From: Enhygromyxa salina
GTDB taxonomy: Bacteria > Myxococcota_A > Polyangia > Nannocystales > Nannocystaceae
Assembly (NCBI RefSeq): GCF_000737335.2
Contig: NZ_JMCC02000011.1
Span: 1-64,000 of the forward strand
Length of the DNA stretch: 64,000 bases
Direction: 5' to 3'
Part shown: positions 18,596-28,179 of the stretch, piece after piece
How the letters are laid out: each line of letters begins with the position of its first letter
Position numbering within the stretch: the stretch's first letter is position 1
Made by a program: the position numbers and the translations under genes
The notes under the pieces: model-generated
What the model was told of the DNA's origin: nothing
The model's database searches: none
Seen by the model: the letters and a program-made list of their open reading frames with translations, nothing else

Positions 18596-20644
18596 TCAGA
18601 GCAGGCGCAAGAACGCGAGCAACGCCGCGCGCTGGTCGTCGCTCAGTCCCCGCGAATCGCCGGTTGCTGGGCCAAGCTCGTGATCACACGAACGCTCGAG
18701 ATCCTCGCGCAGGCGCACGCCCTCGAGCACGGCTTCGAGGCTGTCGGCGCCGCCGTTGGTGAAGTACGGCCACTTCAAGTACAGCCGCCGCAGCGCAGCC
18801 ACGCGCGCACCTTCGGGGTGGACCCACGGGACGATGCCGGTCTTCGCGTAGGCGTTGCTGGCCCAGACCAGCGGCGCGTTGTCGCTGAAGATCAGCCGCC
18901 GCCACGGCTCGAGATCACCGCCGGGCCCCAGCGCGACGCGGGTGCTTGGATCATCGGCGACCAGCCGGGCTTGATGGCAACCCTCGCAGGTGCTCGCGAA
19001 CAATTGCGCGCCGCGAGCCTCGAGCGGATCAAACTGCGCGCGCCCTCGCGTCGCGGGGTTGCTTGGCATCGACCACCGGATCAAGAACCGCAGCAACGCC
19101 CGCCGCAGCGTCTCGCCATCGACGCCGCCCGCAGGCCAGCCCGGGAGCTCGGCCAGCCACCCGAGCGCGTCGACATCCAGCGCAAACCAGGGCGCGCGGG
19201 CGCTGTGGCGGTTGGCCACGCCAAACTCGTTGTCGATCATCTTGGTCGTGGTCCGGTCCAGCGCGCGGCTAAAGTGCGGGCGGTTGGGGACCAGACCGAT
19301 CAGCGGCTTGCTGCTGGCGTGGATCGGGCGGCCCTCGAACTCTCGACCGGTGAAGTGGACGCGGCCGTCACCGCGGCCCTCGAAGTGGCAGGTCTCGCAG
19401 GTGAAGCGGCTGCGCTTGCCGGTCGCGTCGTTCCACGGCGCCATCGCGGTGGTGAACACCAGCGCTTCGCCAAGTCGCTCCTCGAAGCTGCGATCATCGG
19501 GCGGCGCGGGCTTGGAGGTCACGGCGTCCGCGGTGATGTGCAGCCAGCGATCCAGGAGCGGATCGGCAGCCCACAGCGCCTCGGCGCCAAGTCGCGCGAC
19601 GTCGGTGGTCCCCGGCAGGCCCGGCCAGCGCTCGACCTCTGGGGCCGCCTCGAACCCCTGCGCCCAGCGCAGCGTCAGCAGATCGGGCGTCGCGTAGCCG
19701 GCCAGCTGCAGCGCGGGCGTGGGCGTGGGATCGCTGGCGTTGATCCGCCACCGCGACCACTTGGGCGTGACGACCCCGAGCTCCGAGACGTTGACGCTGG
19801 TCAGCCGCTCGACCCCAGACTCGCGCAGCGCATACACGAACACGAACGAGTCGATGTAGCCAAAGCCCCCGTCGCGGCGCTCGAGTGGGTGATCTTCGAC
19901 GCCAGTGAGCGCCAGCAAGCGATCCCCCACCGGATCCGCAGGCCCCAGCTCGAACGACCAGATCGGCCCGTCGTGCTGCGGGCCCGGAAGCGCGTGCAGC
20001 TGGCCATCCATGATCCGATCCACGCGGATCCGATGCTCGAGCAGGCAATTGCCAACCAACAGATCGGGCTCTGCATGCAGCGCGATCGGTCCCCGGCAGT
20101 AGGGCTGCCGCGCGACCACCTCGAGCTCGCCGTCGTCGCCGGGCTCCAAGCGGTGGAGCTGGCCGTGGCCTTCGTCGGCGACCCAGGCTGCCTTCGGTGT
20201 GGCCGCGATCGCCCGCGGCGCCAAGCCTCCGGGCAGCGCGATGTCCCCCAGTCGCTCGAGCGTCGTCGCGTCGTAGCGCGCCACTCGAGCCTCACCGGTT
20301 CCCACCACCAACAGCTCGCGGCCCCGCGTGGCCAGGTCGGTGGGGTCGTGCGGCGTCGCGGCCGTGTGCACCACCGCGCCGTGCTCATCGAACACCACCA
20401 GCTGATCGGCCCCGCGCAGCAAGCCCGCGAACCGGCGATCATCCAGGGCGAGCACGCGGTAGGGGTTCGCGCCCAGACGCTGGTCCGAAGCGGGGATCGC
20501 CGCGAAGTCGAGCTGCCCGCGCTGCGCATCCTCGAGCGCGAGCAAGCGAGCCCGCGCCTCGGCGTGTGGATCTGCTTCGGGTTCCTGGGCGACCTCGGCG
20601 ACGACCGGCTCGGGCTCACGACAGCCAAGCAGCGCCGCCGCCAT
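18596..20644 (-). CDS. Dihaem cytochrome c lipoprotein
   Basis: 682 residues. Two covalent haem motifs are visible: CETCH near residue 415 and CEGCH near 553. The N-terminal half has repeated GxA...V patterns resembling a beta propeller. The C-terminal half resembles dihaem cytochrome c peroxidase/MbnH-like domains, with a Met- and His-containing region. It would work in the envelope. The annotated ATG leaves only MAAALLGC before the lipobox Cys; an in-frame upstream stretch (RRRLVVTPQRAIVAAW) would complete a signal peptide but offers only a CTG start. The true start is therefore uncertain. Confidence 0.8.
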   Translation of the reverse strand: MAAALLGCREPEPVVAEVAQEPEADPHAEARARLLALEDAQRGQLDFAAIPASDQRLGANPYRVLALDDRRFAGLLRGADQLVVFDEHGAVVHTAATPHDPTDLATRGRELLVVGTGEARVARYDATTLERLGDIALPGGLAPRAIAATPKAAWVADEGHGQLHRLEPGDDGELEVVARQPYCRGPIALHAEPDLLVGNCLLEHRIRVDRIMDGQLHALPGPQHDGPIWSFELGPADPVGDRLLALTGVEDHPLERRDGGFGYIDSFVFVYALRESGVERLTSVNVSELGVVTPKWSRWRINASDPTPTPALQLAGYATPDLLTLRWAQGFEAAPEVERWPGLPGTTDVARLGAEALWAADPLLDRWLHITADAVTSKPAPPDDRSFEERLGEALVFTTAMAPWNDATGKRSRFTCETCHFEGRGDGRVHFTGREFEGRPIHASSKPLIGLVPNRPHFSRALDRTTTKMIDNEFGVANRHSARAPWFALDVDALGWLAELPGWPAGGVDGETLRRALLRFLIRWSMPSNPATRGRAQFDPLEARGAQLFASTCEGCHQARLVADDPSTRVALGPGGDLEPWRRLIFSDNAPLVWASNAYAKTGIVPWVHPEGARVAALRRLYLKWPYFTNGGADSLEAVLEGVRLREDLERSCDHELGPATGDSRGLSDDQRAALLAFLRLL

Positions 20645-20676
20645 CCAGGCGGCGACGATCGCTCGCTGAGGCGTGA

Positions 20677-20856
20677 CTACCAGCCGCCGTCTTCCTTGTC
20701 GTCGGCCTTCTTCTCTTCGGCCTTGTCGTCGCCGTCTTTCTTGTCGTCGGCCTTGTCAGCCTTCTCGTCGTCCTTCTTCTCTTCTTTCTTGTCACAGGCG
20801 ACGGCCGTGAACGCGAAGGTCAGAGCCATGGTCAGCGCGAGCGCGTACTTTTGCAT
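20677..20856 (-). CDS. 59-residue Lys/Asp-rich lipoprotein
   Basis: A short gene encoding MQKYALALTMALTFAFTAVAC as signal peptide with lipobox Cys21, then a highly charged tail of KKEEKKDDEK and ADDKKDGDDK type, ending DGGW. After lipidation it would be a 39-residue polyelectrolyte on the membrane. It lies 10 bases downstream of the DUF2264 gene and 32 bases before the cytochrome ATG, so probably in the same transcript. Function unknown; perhaps a spacer or cation-binding lipoprotein. Confidence 0.78.
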   Translation of the reverse strand: MQKYALALTMALTFAFTAVACDKKEEKKDDEKADKADDKKDGDDKAEEKKADDKEDGGW

Positions 20857-20866
20857 GGACCGGAGT

Positions 20867-23404
20867 CTACCCGACCGTCAGCTCGAACATCACCGTGGTG
20901 GCTTCGTGCGGCGGCGGATCCAGGGGGAGCCAACCGGTGGCTTCGGCCGTGACGGTCTGCGCGTCGCTGTTTGACGGAGCGCCCGTCCAGCCCGAGGGCC
21001 ACCAGCGCAGCGTGGCCGGACCGGCAGCCGGACCCAGCTGAACCGACACGGGCCCGTCGATCTCGCAGCGAAGCCGCTGGGGCTGGATCTGACACGCGAG
21101 GGTCACGGGGCCGTTGGTGGCCTGCAGCAGCGGACCGCGTTCGTCTGCGAGGGTCCGCAGGCTGTGGGCCACGATCGTGCGGACCCCGTCGCGCTCCGAG
21201 CTGCTCGCCATCCGCAGCGGGCCCGTCAGCTCAACGGGCCCGAGCTCCAAGCTGCGCTCGTCGAGCACGCGCGCAAGGTCGACCCACGCCAGCGCACCGT
21301 TGGCCCAGCTGACCGTCGCCCGGGTGGCTTCGAACTCGACCGTGGGCGCGGCCGCCAGCACGGGCGCGGGATCAAACGGCTGGGTGGACACTTGCTGCAA
21401 GCTCGCGAAGCAGCGCGACCCGGTGTGCGGCTGCTCGACGCCCAGCCCGATCCACACGGCCTCACCGCCAAGCACGTGCCGGGCTGGCCCAGCGAAGTCC
21501 AGCCGCGGGCCCGCGCGCGTCCAGCCTTCCAGACCCGCGAGCAGCACCGCCCCAGCGTCCTCACCAGTGGTCTGCACATACCACCACGGCGCGCTCGTAT
21601 CGGTCTGGCCGCGCTCGATTACAGCGTGTTCGCGCAGCGCCAAGCTGCCCTCGTAGGGGCGCGCGGCCGCGTCGAGGCCCGGGTACACGCAGCTCACCCG
21701 CACGCTCGGGCTTGGGCCTGGGCTGACGTCGGCGGGATCGAGCGACACGGACGACGAGAGCATCGCGCTCGAGATCCAGTCTGCTGGCAACTTCGCCCGC
21801 TGCTCGCTGGATTGCTCCGGGGGAACCGCGTACCGGGACCACGCAAACCCGGGCGCCACCTCGAACGCGTAGGCGCCCGAACGCCGCATCTCGAACCGCT
21901 GATCCAGCGCGGTGACGATCGTCGCGTCGTAGGGCCGCGCCCCCTCGGTCTCGCTCGCAAACCAAGTCGTCGCCGCATAGCTGAGCTTCTTGTAGCGATC
22001 GTGGTAGCTGGCCTTGCGCGTGCTCGAGCCAACGTTGTGGAGCACCAGCCCTGCGCCGTCGCGGTCGTGCTCGACCATCCACCCGATCGCCGGGATCGCG
22101 TGGACAAAGTCGCCAAGGTCGGCCGGCAGCGGCTGCTCGGGCGCGGTCCAAAATTCGTGGTCTGGCGGCAGGGCCAAGACCGCGAGCGCCCGGGTCATGA
22201 AGTACTGCGAGCCGGGGCGCACGTAGTTCTCGAGCACCCGCGGCTGTTCGCCATGGTGGCCGCGGGTCAGGACCTCGTTGGCGTCGAACATGCCCGCGTC
22301 CACGTGAAAGCGCAGGTTGCCCGAGCTCATCCGCCGCGCGAGCCCAGGCTCGACGAAGTCATCACCGGCGACCACCGAGCTGTGCAGGGCAGCCAGCACG
22401 GCGCTGCGATACGCCAGCGAGCGACCGATAGGCGGTACGCGCCCCTGACTGTCGAACAAGTACGGGAGCTGGGCCAAGAACGCCTGGGTCCGCGCGGCGA
22501 CCCGCTGCGCCCGCGCCTGCTCGGGCGCGCCCTCGTGCTCGATCGCCGTGCGCCAGAACGTGAGCTCGGGGTGGATGACGAACGCGTTGTACCAATCGAA
22601 GCGGTGCGGGGCGCCGTCGCTGTAGAACCCGTCGCCGACGTAGTCGCGCTCGAGCAGGTCGAGCTGCCGCTCGAGCGCGCCGCGTGGAACCGGCTGTTCA
22701 AACGCGATCCTCGCGGTGTTGCGGGCGATCTGAAAGCCCAGCCAGTTGGCCGCGAGCGGCACTTCTGCGGCGCGCAGCCACGCCATGACACGCGCCCGCT
22801 CGAACGGACCCCAGCGATCCCACATGCGCGCGCGGGTCTGCACCAAGAACGCCGCCACGCTCGCGGCCTCGACCTTGCGCTGGGTCCAGCCCTCGCCGAT
22901 CGGGTACCAGTAGTCGGGGCTGCGCGGGTCGGTTCCGTTGACGACGATGTCCCGCGCGAGCGCGGCGACGTCCAGCTCGTTGCCGGCCACGACCACCCGA
23001 TCGGGGTTGCACGCGCACGCAAGCCAGGCGCCCAACGCCGGCAACATGCGGATCGCCCCTTCCATCGAGGCTGGCAGCTTCTCGCCGCCCGCGTAGCGCG
23101 TCCGGGCCCCCGCGGGGGAACGATTGGCGACAAAGCCTAGCAGCAGGCGACCGAACACGGCTTCGTAGTGGGCGCGGGTCCAGCCGGTGTGGGGTGATCG
23201 CGCGCGGTCCTCAGGGGGGTCGAGCGCGATGACTTGGGGGGTGGCCCGATCTTGACGCAGGTCCGCGGTGGCCTGCTCGTTGCCGCTGGGCGAAGCGGGT
23301 CCGCACGCCAGCGCCACAGCGAGGGAGCACACCGCCAGCCACCGCCAAGCCCTTCGACCGGGCCCCCGACCTGGGCCTTCGCCCGGTCCACCCACCCGGA
23401 CCAT
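20867..23404 (-). CDS. DUF2264 domain lipoprotein
   Basis: 845 residues. The signal peptide ends in SLAVALAC. The N-terminal two thirds resemble DUF2264 alpha/alpha toroid proteins: DYWYPIGEGWTQRKVEAASV, NWLGFQIARNTARI, GDGFYSDGAPHRFDWYNAFVIH and a Trp/Tyr-rich core as in glycosidases and polysaccharide lyases. The last third is beta-rich with several Cys. DUF2264 proteins are suspected carbohydrate-active enzymes, without firm activity. It is preceded by a small membrane protein gene three bases upstream and followed by a tiny lipoprotein gene. Confidence 0.82.
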   Translation of the reverse strand: MVRVGGPGEGPGRGPGRRAWRWLAVCSLAVALACGPASPSGNEQATADLRQDRATPQVIALDPPEDRARSPHTGWTRAHYEAVFGRLLLGFVANRSPAGARTRYAGGEKLPASMEGAIRMLPALGAWLACACNPDRVVVAGNELDVAALARDIVVNGTDPRSPDYWYPIGEGWTQRKVEAASVAAFLVQTRARMWDRWGPFERARVMAWLRAAEVPLAANWLGFQIARNTARIAFEQPVPRGALERQLDLLERDYVGDGFYSDGAPHRFDWYNAFVIHPELTFWRTAIEHEGAPEQARAQRVAARTQAFLAQLPYLFDSQGRVPPIGRSLAYRSAVLAALHSSVVAGDDFVEPGLARRMSSGNLRFHVDAGMFDANEVLTRGHHGEQPRVLENYVRPGSQYFMTRALAVLALPPDHEFWTAPEQPLPADLGDFVHAIPAIGWMVEHDRDGAGLVLHNVGSSTRKASYHDRYKKLSYAATTWFASETEGARPYDATIVTALDQRFEMRRSGAYAFEVAPGFAWSRYAVPPEQSSEQRAKLPADWISSAMLSSSVSLDPADVSPGPSPSVRVSCVYPGLDAAARPYEGSLALREHAVIERGQTDTSAPWWYVQTTGEDAGAVLLAGLEGWTRAGPRLDFAGPARHVLGGEAVWIGLGVEQPHTGSRCFASLQQVSTQPFDPAPVLAAAPTVEFEATRATVSWANGALAWVDLARVLDERSLELGPVELTGPLRMASSSERDGVRTIVAHSLRTLADERGPLLQATNGPVTLACQIQPQRLRCEIDGPVSVQLGPAAGPATLRWWPSGWTGAPSNSDAQTVTAEATGWLPLDPPPHEATTVMFELTVG

Positions 23405-23407
23405 GGC

Positions 23408-23578
23408 TCACGACACCGTCGAGATCGGGGCGAACAGTCCGTAGCCAAGCGCGAGGGCCAGGAACCCGACGAATTGCAAGGTGCCGAGCGCGCTCCCCAG
23501 GATCCGATCTGCCGTGCGCACCCCTTCGAGCGCTCGCCGTCGCGGGTCCAAGATCGTGGACGTGCCGGCGGGGTCCAT
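23408..23578 (-). CDS. Small single-pass membrane protein
   Basis: 56 residues from the ATG at 23578 (MDPAGTSTILDPRRRALEGV). One C-terminal membrane helix (LGTLQFVGFLALALGYGLFA) follows a basic amphipathic segment. It ends three bases before the DUF2264 start, so the two are probably co-transcribed. A longer frame to 23782 is less likely because its extra part is Arg/Ser-rich and unlike a natural N-terminus. No family recognised. Confidence 0.6.
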   Translation of the reverse strand: MDPAGTSTILDPRRRALEGVRTADRILGSALGTLQFVGFLALALGYGLFAPISTVS

Positions 23579-24026
23579 GCGCGCGATCGTACCACGCGAG
23601 ACGCCCTCGCCCGAGCCGAAAACCTTCGATTGACCGCGCGAACGCTCGTTCGCTTGGCGCCAAACCACGCCGTCATGCAACAGCGACGGCGCTGGCGAGA
23701 CCCGCGGGCCGATGCCGCCGAGGCGACGGCTGGCGGGTGCGGCGGAGTTTGTCTTGACGTCCTGGCCGGGTAGGTCGCGCACGACCGCCGCTCAGGGCTG
23801 AACGTCGGATGCGCTACGTGGCAAGAACTCGGTGCCACAGCGACGACACGAGTTTTGCGGGCTTGCTGAGCAGGGAACGGGCGCGTTCGTGATGGATTGA
23901 TCTGGCTGATTCAGCCACAGACTTGCGCGGCCCCAACTCGGGCAACAACAACACCAGCATGTTGATTGCGCTACCCACAATCGGAGTGCTGCAACACCCC
24001 CCAACCGAGCCGACGGAGAAGATCAA
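23579..24026. other. Intergenic region
   Basis: No convincing gene. It contains a copy of the dispersed short repeat (CCCTCGCCCGAG near 23608) and, just before 24027, a GGAG ribosome-binding site for the next gene. Two short minus-strand frames of about 70 codons overlap here in different frames and neither looks coding. Confidence 0.55.
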
Positions 24027-24263
24027 ATGTCCCGGTTTCTAGCGGGATTCATCGCGGTCTGCGTCGCGGGTGAGGGAGCCACCATCGCCGTCTTAGCAGC
24101 GCTCGATGGGGGCTGGGTTTGGTCGCTCATGGTGGTCGTGGTGACCGCCGCGGGACTTCTGGAGTGGTGGAGGCAACGCAGGCGGAACCCAGAGGCTGCG
24201 GAATCGGCGGACAACATGCTCGTCGTGCTGTTGGTCACCATGACACTGCTCGGTTTCAGGTAG
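24027..24263 (+). CDS. Small two-helix membrane protein
   Basis: 78 residues. Two hydrophobic segments (FLAGFIAVCVAGEGATIAVL and WSLMVVVVTAAGLLEWW) are followed by a basic loop (RQRRRNPEAAE) and a third, shorter hydrophobic end (MLVVLLVTMTLLGF). A good ribosome-binding site (GGAG eight bases upstream) supports the ATG. No family recognised; positive-inside charge suggests the basic loop is cytosolic. Confidence 0.65.
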   Translation: MSRFLAGFIAVCVAGEGATIAVLAALDGGWVWSLMVVVVTAAGLLEWWRQRRRNPEAAESADNMLVVLLVTMTLLGFR

Positions 24264-24301
24264 GGGCGTGCGCGGGCGAGTCGTCGTTGAGATGGGGTCG
24301 A

Positions 24302-24559
24302 TCAGCCGCGCTCGTCGTCGTCTCGGCGCAGCAAGCGGCCAGGCATGTTGGCGCGTGTGTATTCGGGTATGAGCTTGCCGGAGGAAGCCCATACATCGAG
24401 GGTCATCTGCCAGACCATGGCGACCCGTTCGCCGGGGGTGCCATGGCGAACGAGCGCGGCGTCCGACTGCTTTGCGAGCGTCGTCACCGTCCCTGGCCAC
24501 CCAGCGCGGGCACGGGCACGGGCACGGGCACGGGCACGCCGCTGACTGTCCTCGCTCAC
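24302..24559 (-). CDS. Small conserved-type protein with an Arg-Ala microsatellite
   Basis: 85 residues. The C-terminal part (TPGERVAMVWQMTLDVWAS and YTRANMPGRLLRR) looks like a family of small hypothetical proteins of delta-proteobacteria that share an ERVALVxELT...MPGR pattern, from memory and without a search. The N-terminus holds an (Arg-Ala) run from a GGGCAC hexanucleotide tract (about 24510-24540), which may vary in length between strains. The GTG at 24559 is the likely start. Function unknown. Confidence 0.65.
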   Translation of the reverse strand: MSEDSQRRARARARARARAGWPGTVTTLAKQSDAALVRHGTPGERVAMVWQMTLDVWASSGKLIPEYTRANMPGRLLRRDDDERG

Positions 24560-24609
24560 CCACTCAGTCTACCCACGGGAGCCCGATCATTCGCTGTTGA
24601 TTGGCGCTC

Positions 24610-24786
24610 TAGACCCGAATCAAGCGCTGCGCGCTCGACTCGGGCCTACTATGTCTTCAAGGGGGCTTTCGAAAGCCCCTCGCTTCGGCGGCGGAGCCCC
24701 CTTCGCTCACCCCAAACGCTCGCCTGTCGGCTCGTACTAGCCCCAAATCATTCACCTTTTCCAATTCAGCGCTTGATTTGGGTCTA
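24610..24786. repeat. 177-bp TIR element, copy 2
   Basis: Nearly identical to 14115-14291 over its full length. Here the inverted ends match at 18 of 19 bases (TAGACCCGAATCAAGCGCT and TAGACCCAAATCAAGCGCT). The right end supplies the TAG stop codon (minus strand) of the Cys-rich lipoprotein gene. It contains the same three nested hairpins and no gene. Confidence 0.9.
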
Positions 24787-25671
24787 GAGCCCCACGACGC
24801 AGACCCCAACATCCTCATATCCAGGCGGCGCCTCCATGAAGAAGGGCTCGCACACGTGGGCCGGGTTGACCATCTGACACGGGCCGTCGCCGTCCAGCAG
24901 ATTGCAGTAGGGCGTGCAGCAACCATCGCCAGCGCAGTCCGCAACCGCGTCGGCGCCCACGCATGCCAAGCTCGCGTCGCAGTCGTTGACGAACATGCAC
25001 GCTTGGTCGGCCGGCACCGACTCGCCCTCATCGACGCAGCCAAACAACGACCCGGTCCACACACACTCCGAGCCGGCCCCGCAGTCGTTGATCAGCGGGT
25101 CGCACGCTTGTACGCACAGCGAGGGCCCCTGGGCCGCGACCGCACACACCCAGCCGTCAATGCACGCGGGCATGGAGATGTCACCAGTGCAGAACGGATG
25201 GCAGGTGCCGCCCATGAGGTCTTGGTCGTAGCCAAAGCAAAAGCTGGTCGCGTCGCAGTCGTCGTTGGCCTGCATCACGCCCTCGGTCGTGCACGGCTCC
25301 CCGGGCGCGCCCGTGCTGTTGACCGGCACGCACTTGGTGCCGTCCCAGGACGGACCGTTCTCCGCGAAGGGCACACACTTCATGCCGTCTGGACAGTCTT
25401 GCGCGAACATGTCGCAGTCGGTGATGACCGTCTGAAAGTCCCCGTCGTCGCACCAGTCGAGGCCGCCCGTGTCGCAGTCGTCGGCCTCGGTGGTGGTGGG
25501 GGTGTCCGTTGTCTCGTCGCTCGTCTCGGGGTTGGTCGCCGTGGTGGTCGCGTCGCTGCTCGACTCGGGGCTGGTCGTCGACTCGCCGCTGCTGGTGTCC
25601 GCCGAGCCAGGCCCGCACGCGCCAACTAGCAAGAGAACGCCTGTGGCCACAACGCTGCGCCGAAACCTCAT
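24784..25671 (-). CDS. Cys-rich lipoprotein with Ser/Thr linker
   Basis: 295 residues from the ATG at 25671. The signal peptide ends in LLLVGACG (lipobox). A Ser/Thr/Asp-rich linker of about 55 residues leads to a domain with around 26 cysteines in short spacings (CDTGGLDWCDDG, CCTPYCNLL), probably disulphide-bonded on the cell surface. No enzyme motif is seen. Proteins of this build are common in Nannocystineae. Its stop codon lies in the end of a repeat element, so the gene and the element abut. Confidence 0.85.
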   Translation of the reverse strand: MRFRRSVVATGVLLLVGACGPGSADTSSGESTTSPESSSDATTTATNPETSDETTDTPTTTEADDCDTGGLDWCDDGDFQTVITDCDMFAQDCPDGMKCVPFAENGPSWDGTKCVPVNSTGAPGEPCTTEGVMQANDDCDATSFCFGYDQDLMGGTCHPFCTGDISMPACIDGWVCAVAAQGPSLCVQACDPLINDCGAGSECVWTGSLFGCVDEGESVPADQACMFVNDCDASLACVGADAVADCAGDGCCTPYCNLLDGDGPCQMVNPAHVCEPFFMEAPPGYEDVGVCVVGL

Positions 25672-25772
25672 CGTCGCATCATAGCGCGCAGGCACCACCT
25701 TCGCGCGCCCAACTTGATGCGCCCTCACGCAGCGCATAGCGTAGCGTTCGACGCCGCCCGCCGTCGCAACGC

Positions 25773-28172
25773 ATGCGTGAGCACGAGCAACACCCTTCCA
25801 GCGCGGCCCATCACGCGGGCCCGCGCCCGCGCCTGCCGGCCCCGGCGTGGATGTTGGCGTGGCCGTCCGGCGTGCAGCCGGTCAGCCTGCGCGCCAACAC
25901 GCGTGGCGTCGAGTTTCTGTATCGGGCGCCCGGTGATCGGTGGTTTCGCGTGGAGGCCTCGATCGATCTCCGCCGGCCCTCCGCGCTGCGCGTGCGTGGA
26001 CTTCCCGGGCCTGATCCAGCCACGCTCGCGCGCTTGAGCAAGGCCGTCGAGCGCTGCTTGCTGCGCTCTCCGTCTGCGCGCGCGTGGCTGGCCGGGGCCC
26101 AGGCGTGGGTCACCAGGCTCGAGGGCATGCAGGTGTTTGGCGCCGCCGGGCCAAGCTCGGATCCGCTGATCCGCGGCGTCGACGAGCTGCTTGGCCACGC
26201 GGCGCGGGTGCGGAGCGGCGAACATCTCGGGCCGGAGCAGCCGGAGCAGCCAGAACAGCTCTCGAACATCGAAGCGGCCCTCGCCGGGGCCGGCCAGCAG
26301 CTCGGCGCGTCCACCCTCGCGCAGTTCAGTGTGGCCTTGCTGCTTGCGTGCGGAGCGTTCGAGCGCGCGCTCGCATGTTGGGGCCGCCACGCCGCCACGA
26401 TTGAAGCCGACGACAGCCGCGGCGCGCTCGCGTGCGCGGCGATCATGTCGGCCTACCGTGGCGACGTCGCCAACGCCCACGCCAACGCCAAGCGCCTCGC
26501 CGCCCAGACCCGCGACGGCAGCGACGCCCGCCACGCTGGCGAGCTGCTCGAGCTGCTTGGCCAACCCCAGCTCGCGGCGCCGCTGTTGAGCGTGGCAGCC
26601 AGCGACGCGGGTGAGGACGCCAGCGCCTTCGATGTCCACTTTCGGCTCGCGTACGTCGCCGCCGCCGCCCACGGTCCCGATCAAACCCGCCGCGCCGCCG
26701 CGCGCATGCTCGAGCTCGCCCGCCGCCCAGAACAGCTGCTGGCGACCGCCCGGATGCAGCGTGAAGCAGGCGAGTTCCTGCTCGCCGAGGCCACCCTCGC
26801 GCAGCTGGTCCGCGACCACCCCCACGCCCACGAACGCACGCGACACACGGCCACGCTGGAGCTCGCAACCTCCAAGCTGTGGCGCCGCGATCACGAGGGC
26901 GCGGCCTCGCTGGCCCGGGACCTGCTCGCCACCAACGCCAACGACCCCGCGGCCCTGCGCACGCTCGGCGTCGCCCTGCACCTTGGCGGCCGCTCGCCGG
27001 CCGGGCTCGAGCTGCTGGTCCGCGCGCTCGAGATCGATCCGCGCGACGACGAGGCCAGGCTGTGGCGCGCCGAGATCCTCGATCAGCTCGGTGACTACTC
27101 GGCCGCCCGGTTCGAGGTCAACGAGGTCTCGATCGGCGACTTCCCAGCCTGGCAGCTGCTGCGCGCCCTCGTCGAGGAGCACCACACGCCCAACCGCAGG
27201 ATCGATCACGACACCTGGTTCATCGTCGACACCAACATCCGCGCGCTGCTTGGCGACGAAGCCCCAGCCAACACCAAGGCCAACCACCAGATCGCAACCG
27301 CCAGCATCACCCGGGCGCTGGCGCGGCTGGGGGGCAACCGCTCGAAGCGGCTGACCACCGCGAACGCCGAAGGCGAGCTGCGCTGGCTCGAGATCGAGTC
27401 GCCCCGCCACCGCGCCGAGCTTCTGCAGCTGCACGCCTGCCACCGCCCGATCGACGACGTCGTCGCCGCGTTCGAGCAGCTCGCCGCCGCGCACCCAGCC
27501 GTCCCCTTCTTCGTCACCTACCCGGCCGAGCTGCTGATGTGGCGTGGCGAGTACGAGCGCGCGTTCTTGCTGTTCGAGCAGGTCTGGTACGCGACCCGCA
27601 CGCGCTGGGGCTACGTGGGGGCCGGCGCGGCCGCGATGTTGCTTGGCCGCGACGAGCGGGCGCTCGAGCTGTGGGAAGAGGGCAAGGCTCACTACCTCTA
27701 CATCGACGCCGAGGCGACCTACTGCTATCGCGGCGAGCTGCTGCGCAAGCGCGGCGAGCTCGACCAGGCCCGGCCGGATCTCGAGCTCGCGGTTCAGGCC
27801 AGGCCGGAGCGATTGGGCGCGTGGGTCAACCTCGCGCTGCTCGAGCACGCTGCCGGCCGCGAGGGCCCGATGCGCGAGGCCGTCGCCCGGGTCGAGGCGC
27901 TGTGCCCCGCGTTCGCGTGGGAGGCCCGCCGCGACGCGCAGCTGGGCGACCCCAACCCGCGCCCGCCAAACGATCTGGCCCGCTACATGTCGACCCTGCT
28001 CGAGCTGCTGCGGGGCAACCGATCTTCGGTGATGTACACGATCGTGGATCGCAATGACGCGCTGCGCGTGCTGCCGGTCGTGAAGCCGGATGTCTGGCGG
28101 GACTTCGGTCGCCGCAGCTTGGCGTTGTTCGAAGATGAGCTGTTGGCCGCGCTGGTTGGGGCCAGCACATGA
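25773..28172 (+). CDS. Tetratricopeptide repeat protein
   Basis: 799 residues, soluble, no signal peptide. An N-terminal domain of about 150 residues (WPSGVQPVSLRANTRGVEFLYR) of unknown type precedes a long helical array with TPR-like units, best seen at AALRTLGVALHLGGRSPAGLELLVRALEIDPR-type positions around 390-430 and again at 640-720. TPR proteins scaffold complexes. It is followed closely by a multi-pass membrane protein gene on the same strand, which is its most likely partner. Confidence 0.85.
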   Translation: MREHEQHPSSAAHHAGPRPRLPAPAWMLAWPSGVQPVSLRANTRGVEFLYRAPGDRWFRVEASIDLRRPSALRVRGLPGPDPATLARLSKAVERCLLRSPSARAWLAGAQAWVTRLEGMQVFGAAGPSSDPLIRGVDELLGHAARVRSGEHLGPEQPEQPEQLSNIEAALAGAGQQLGASTLAQFSVALLLACGAFERALACWGRHAATIEADDSRGALACAAIMSAYRGDVANAHANAKRLAAQTRDGSDARHAGELLELLGQPQLAAPLLSVAASDAGEDASAFDVHFRLAYVAAAAHGPDQTRRAAARMLELARRPEQLLATARMQREAGEFLLAEATLAQLVRDHPHAHERTRHTATLELATSKLWRRDHEGAASLARDLLATNANDPAALRTLGVALHLGGRSPAGLELLVRALEIDPRDDEARLWRAEILDQLGDYSAARFEVNEVSIGDFPAWQLLRALVEEHHTPNRRIDHDTWFIVDTNIRALLGDEAPANTKANHQIATASITRALARLGGNRSKRLTTANAEGELRWLEIESPRHRAELLQLHACHRPIDDVVAAFEQLAAAHPAVPFFVTYPAELLMWRGEYERAFLLFEQVWYATRTRWGYVGAGAAAMLLGRDERALELWEEGKAHYLYIDAEATYCYRGELLRKRGELDQARPDLELAVQARPERLGAWVNLALLEHAAGREGPMREAVARVEALCPAFAWEARRDAQLGDPNPRPPNDLARYMSTLLELLRGNRSSVMYTIVDRNDALRVLPVVKPDVWRDFGRRSLALFEDELLAALVGAST

Positions 28173-28179
28173 CAGGTTC

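Noticed and set aside
18377..20974. 865-codon plus-strand frame over the cytochrome gene
   Set aside because: Antisense shadow; the minus strand encodes two CXXCH motifs and family-like sequence.
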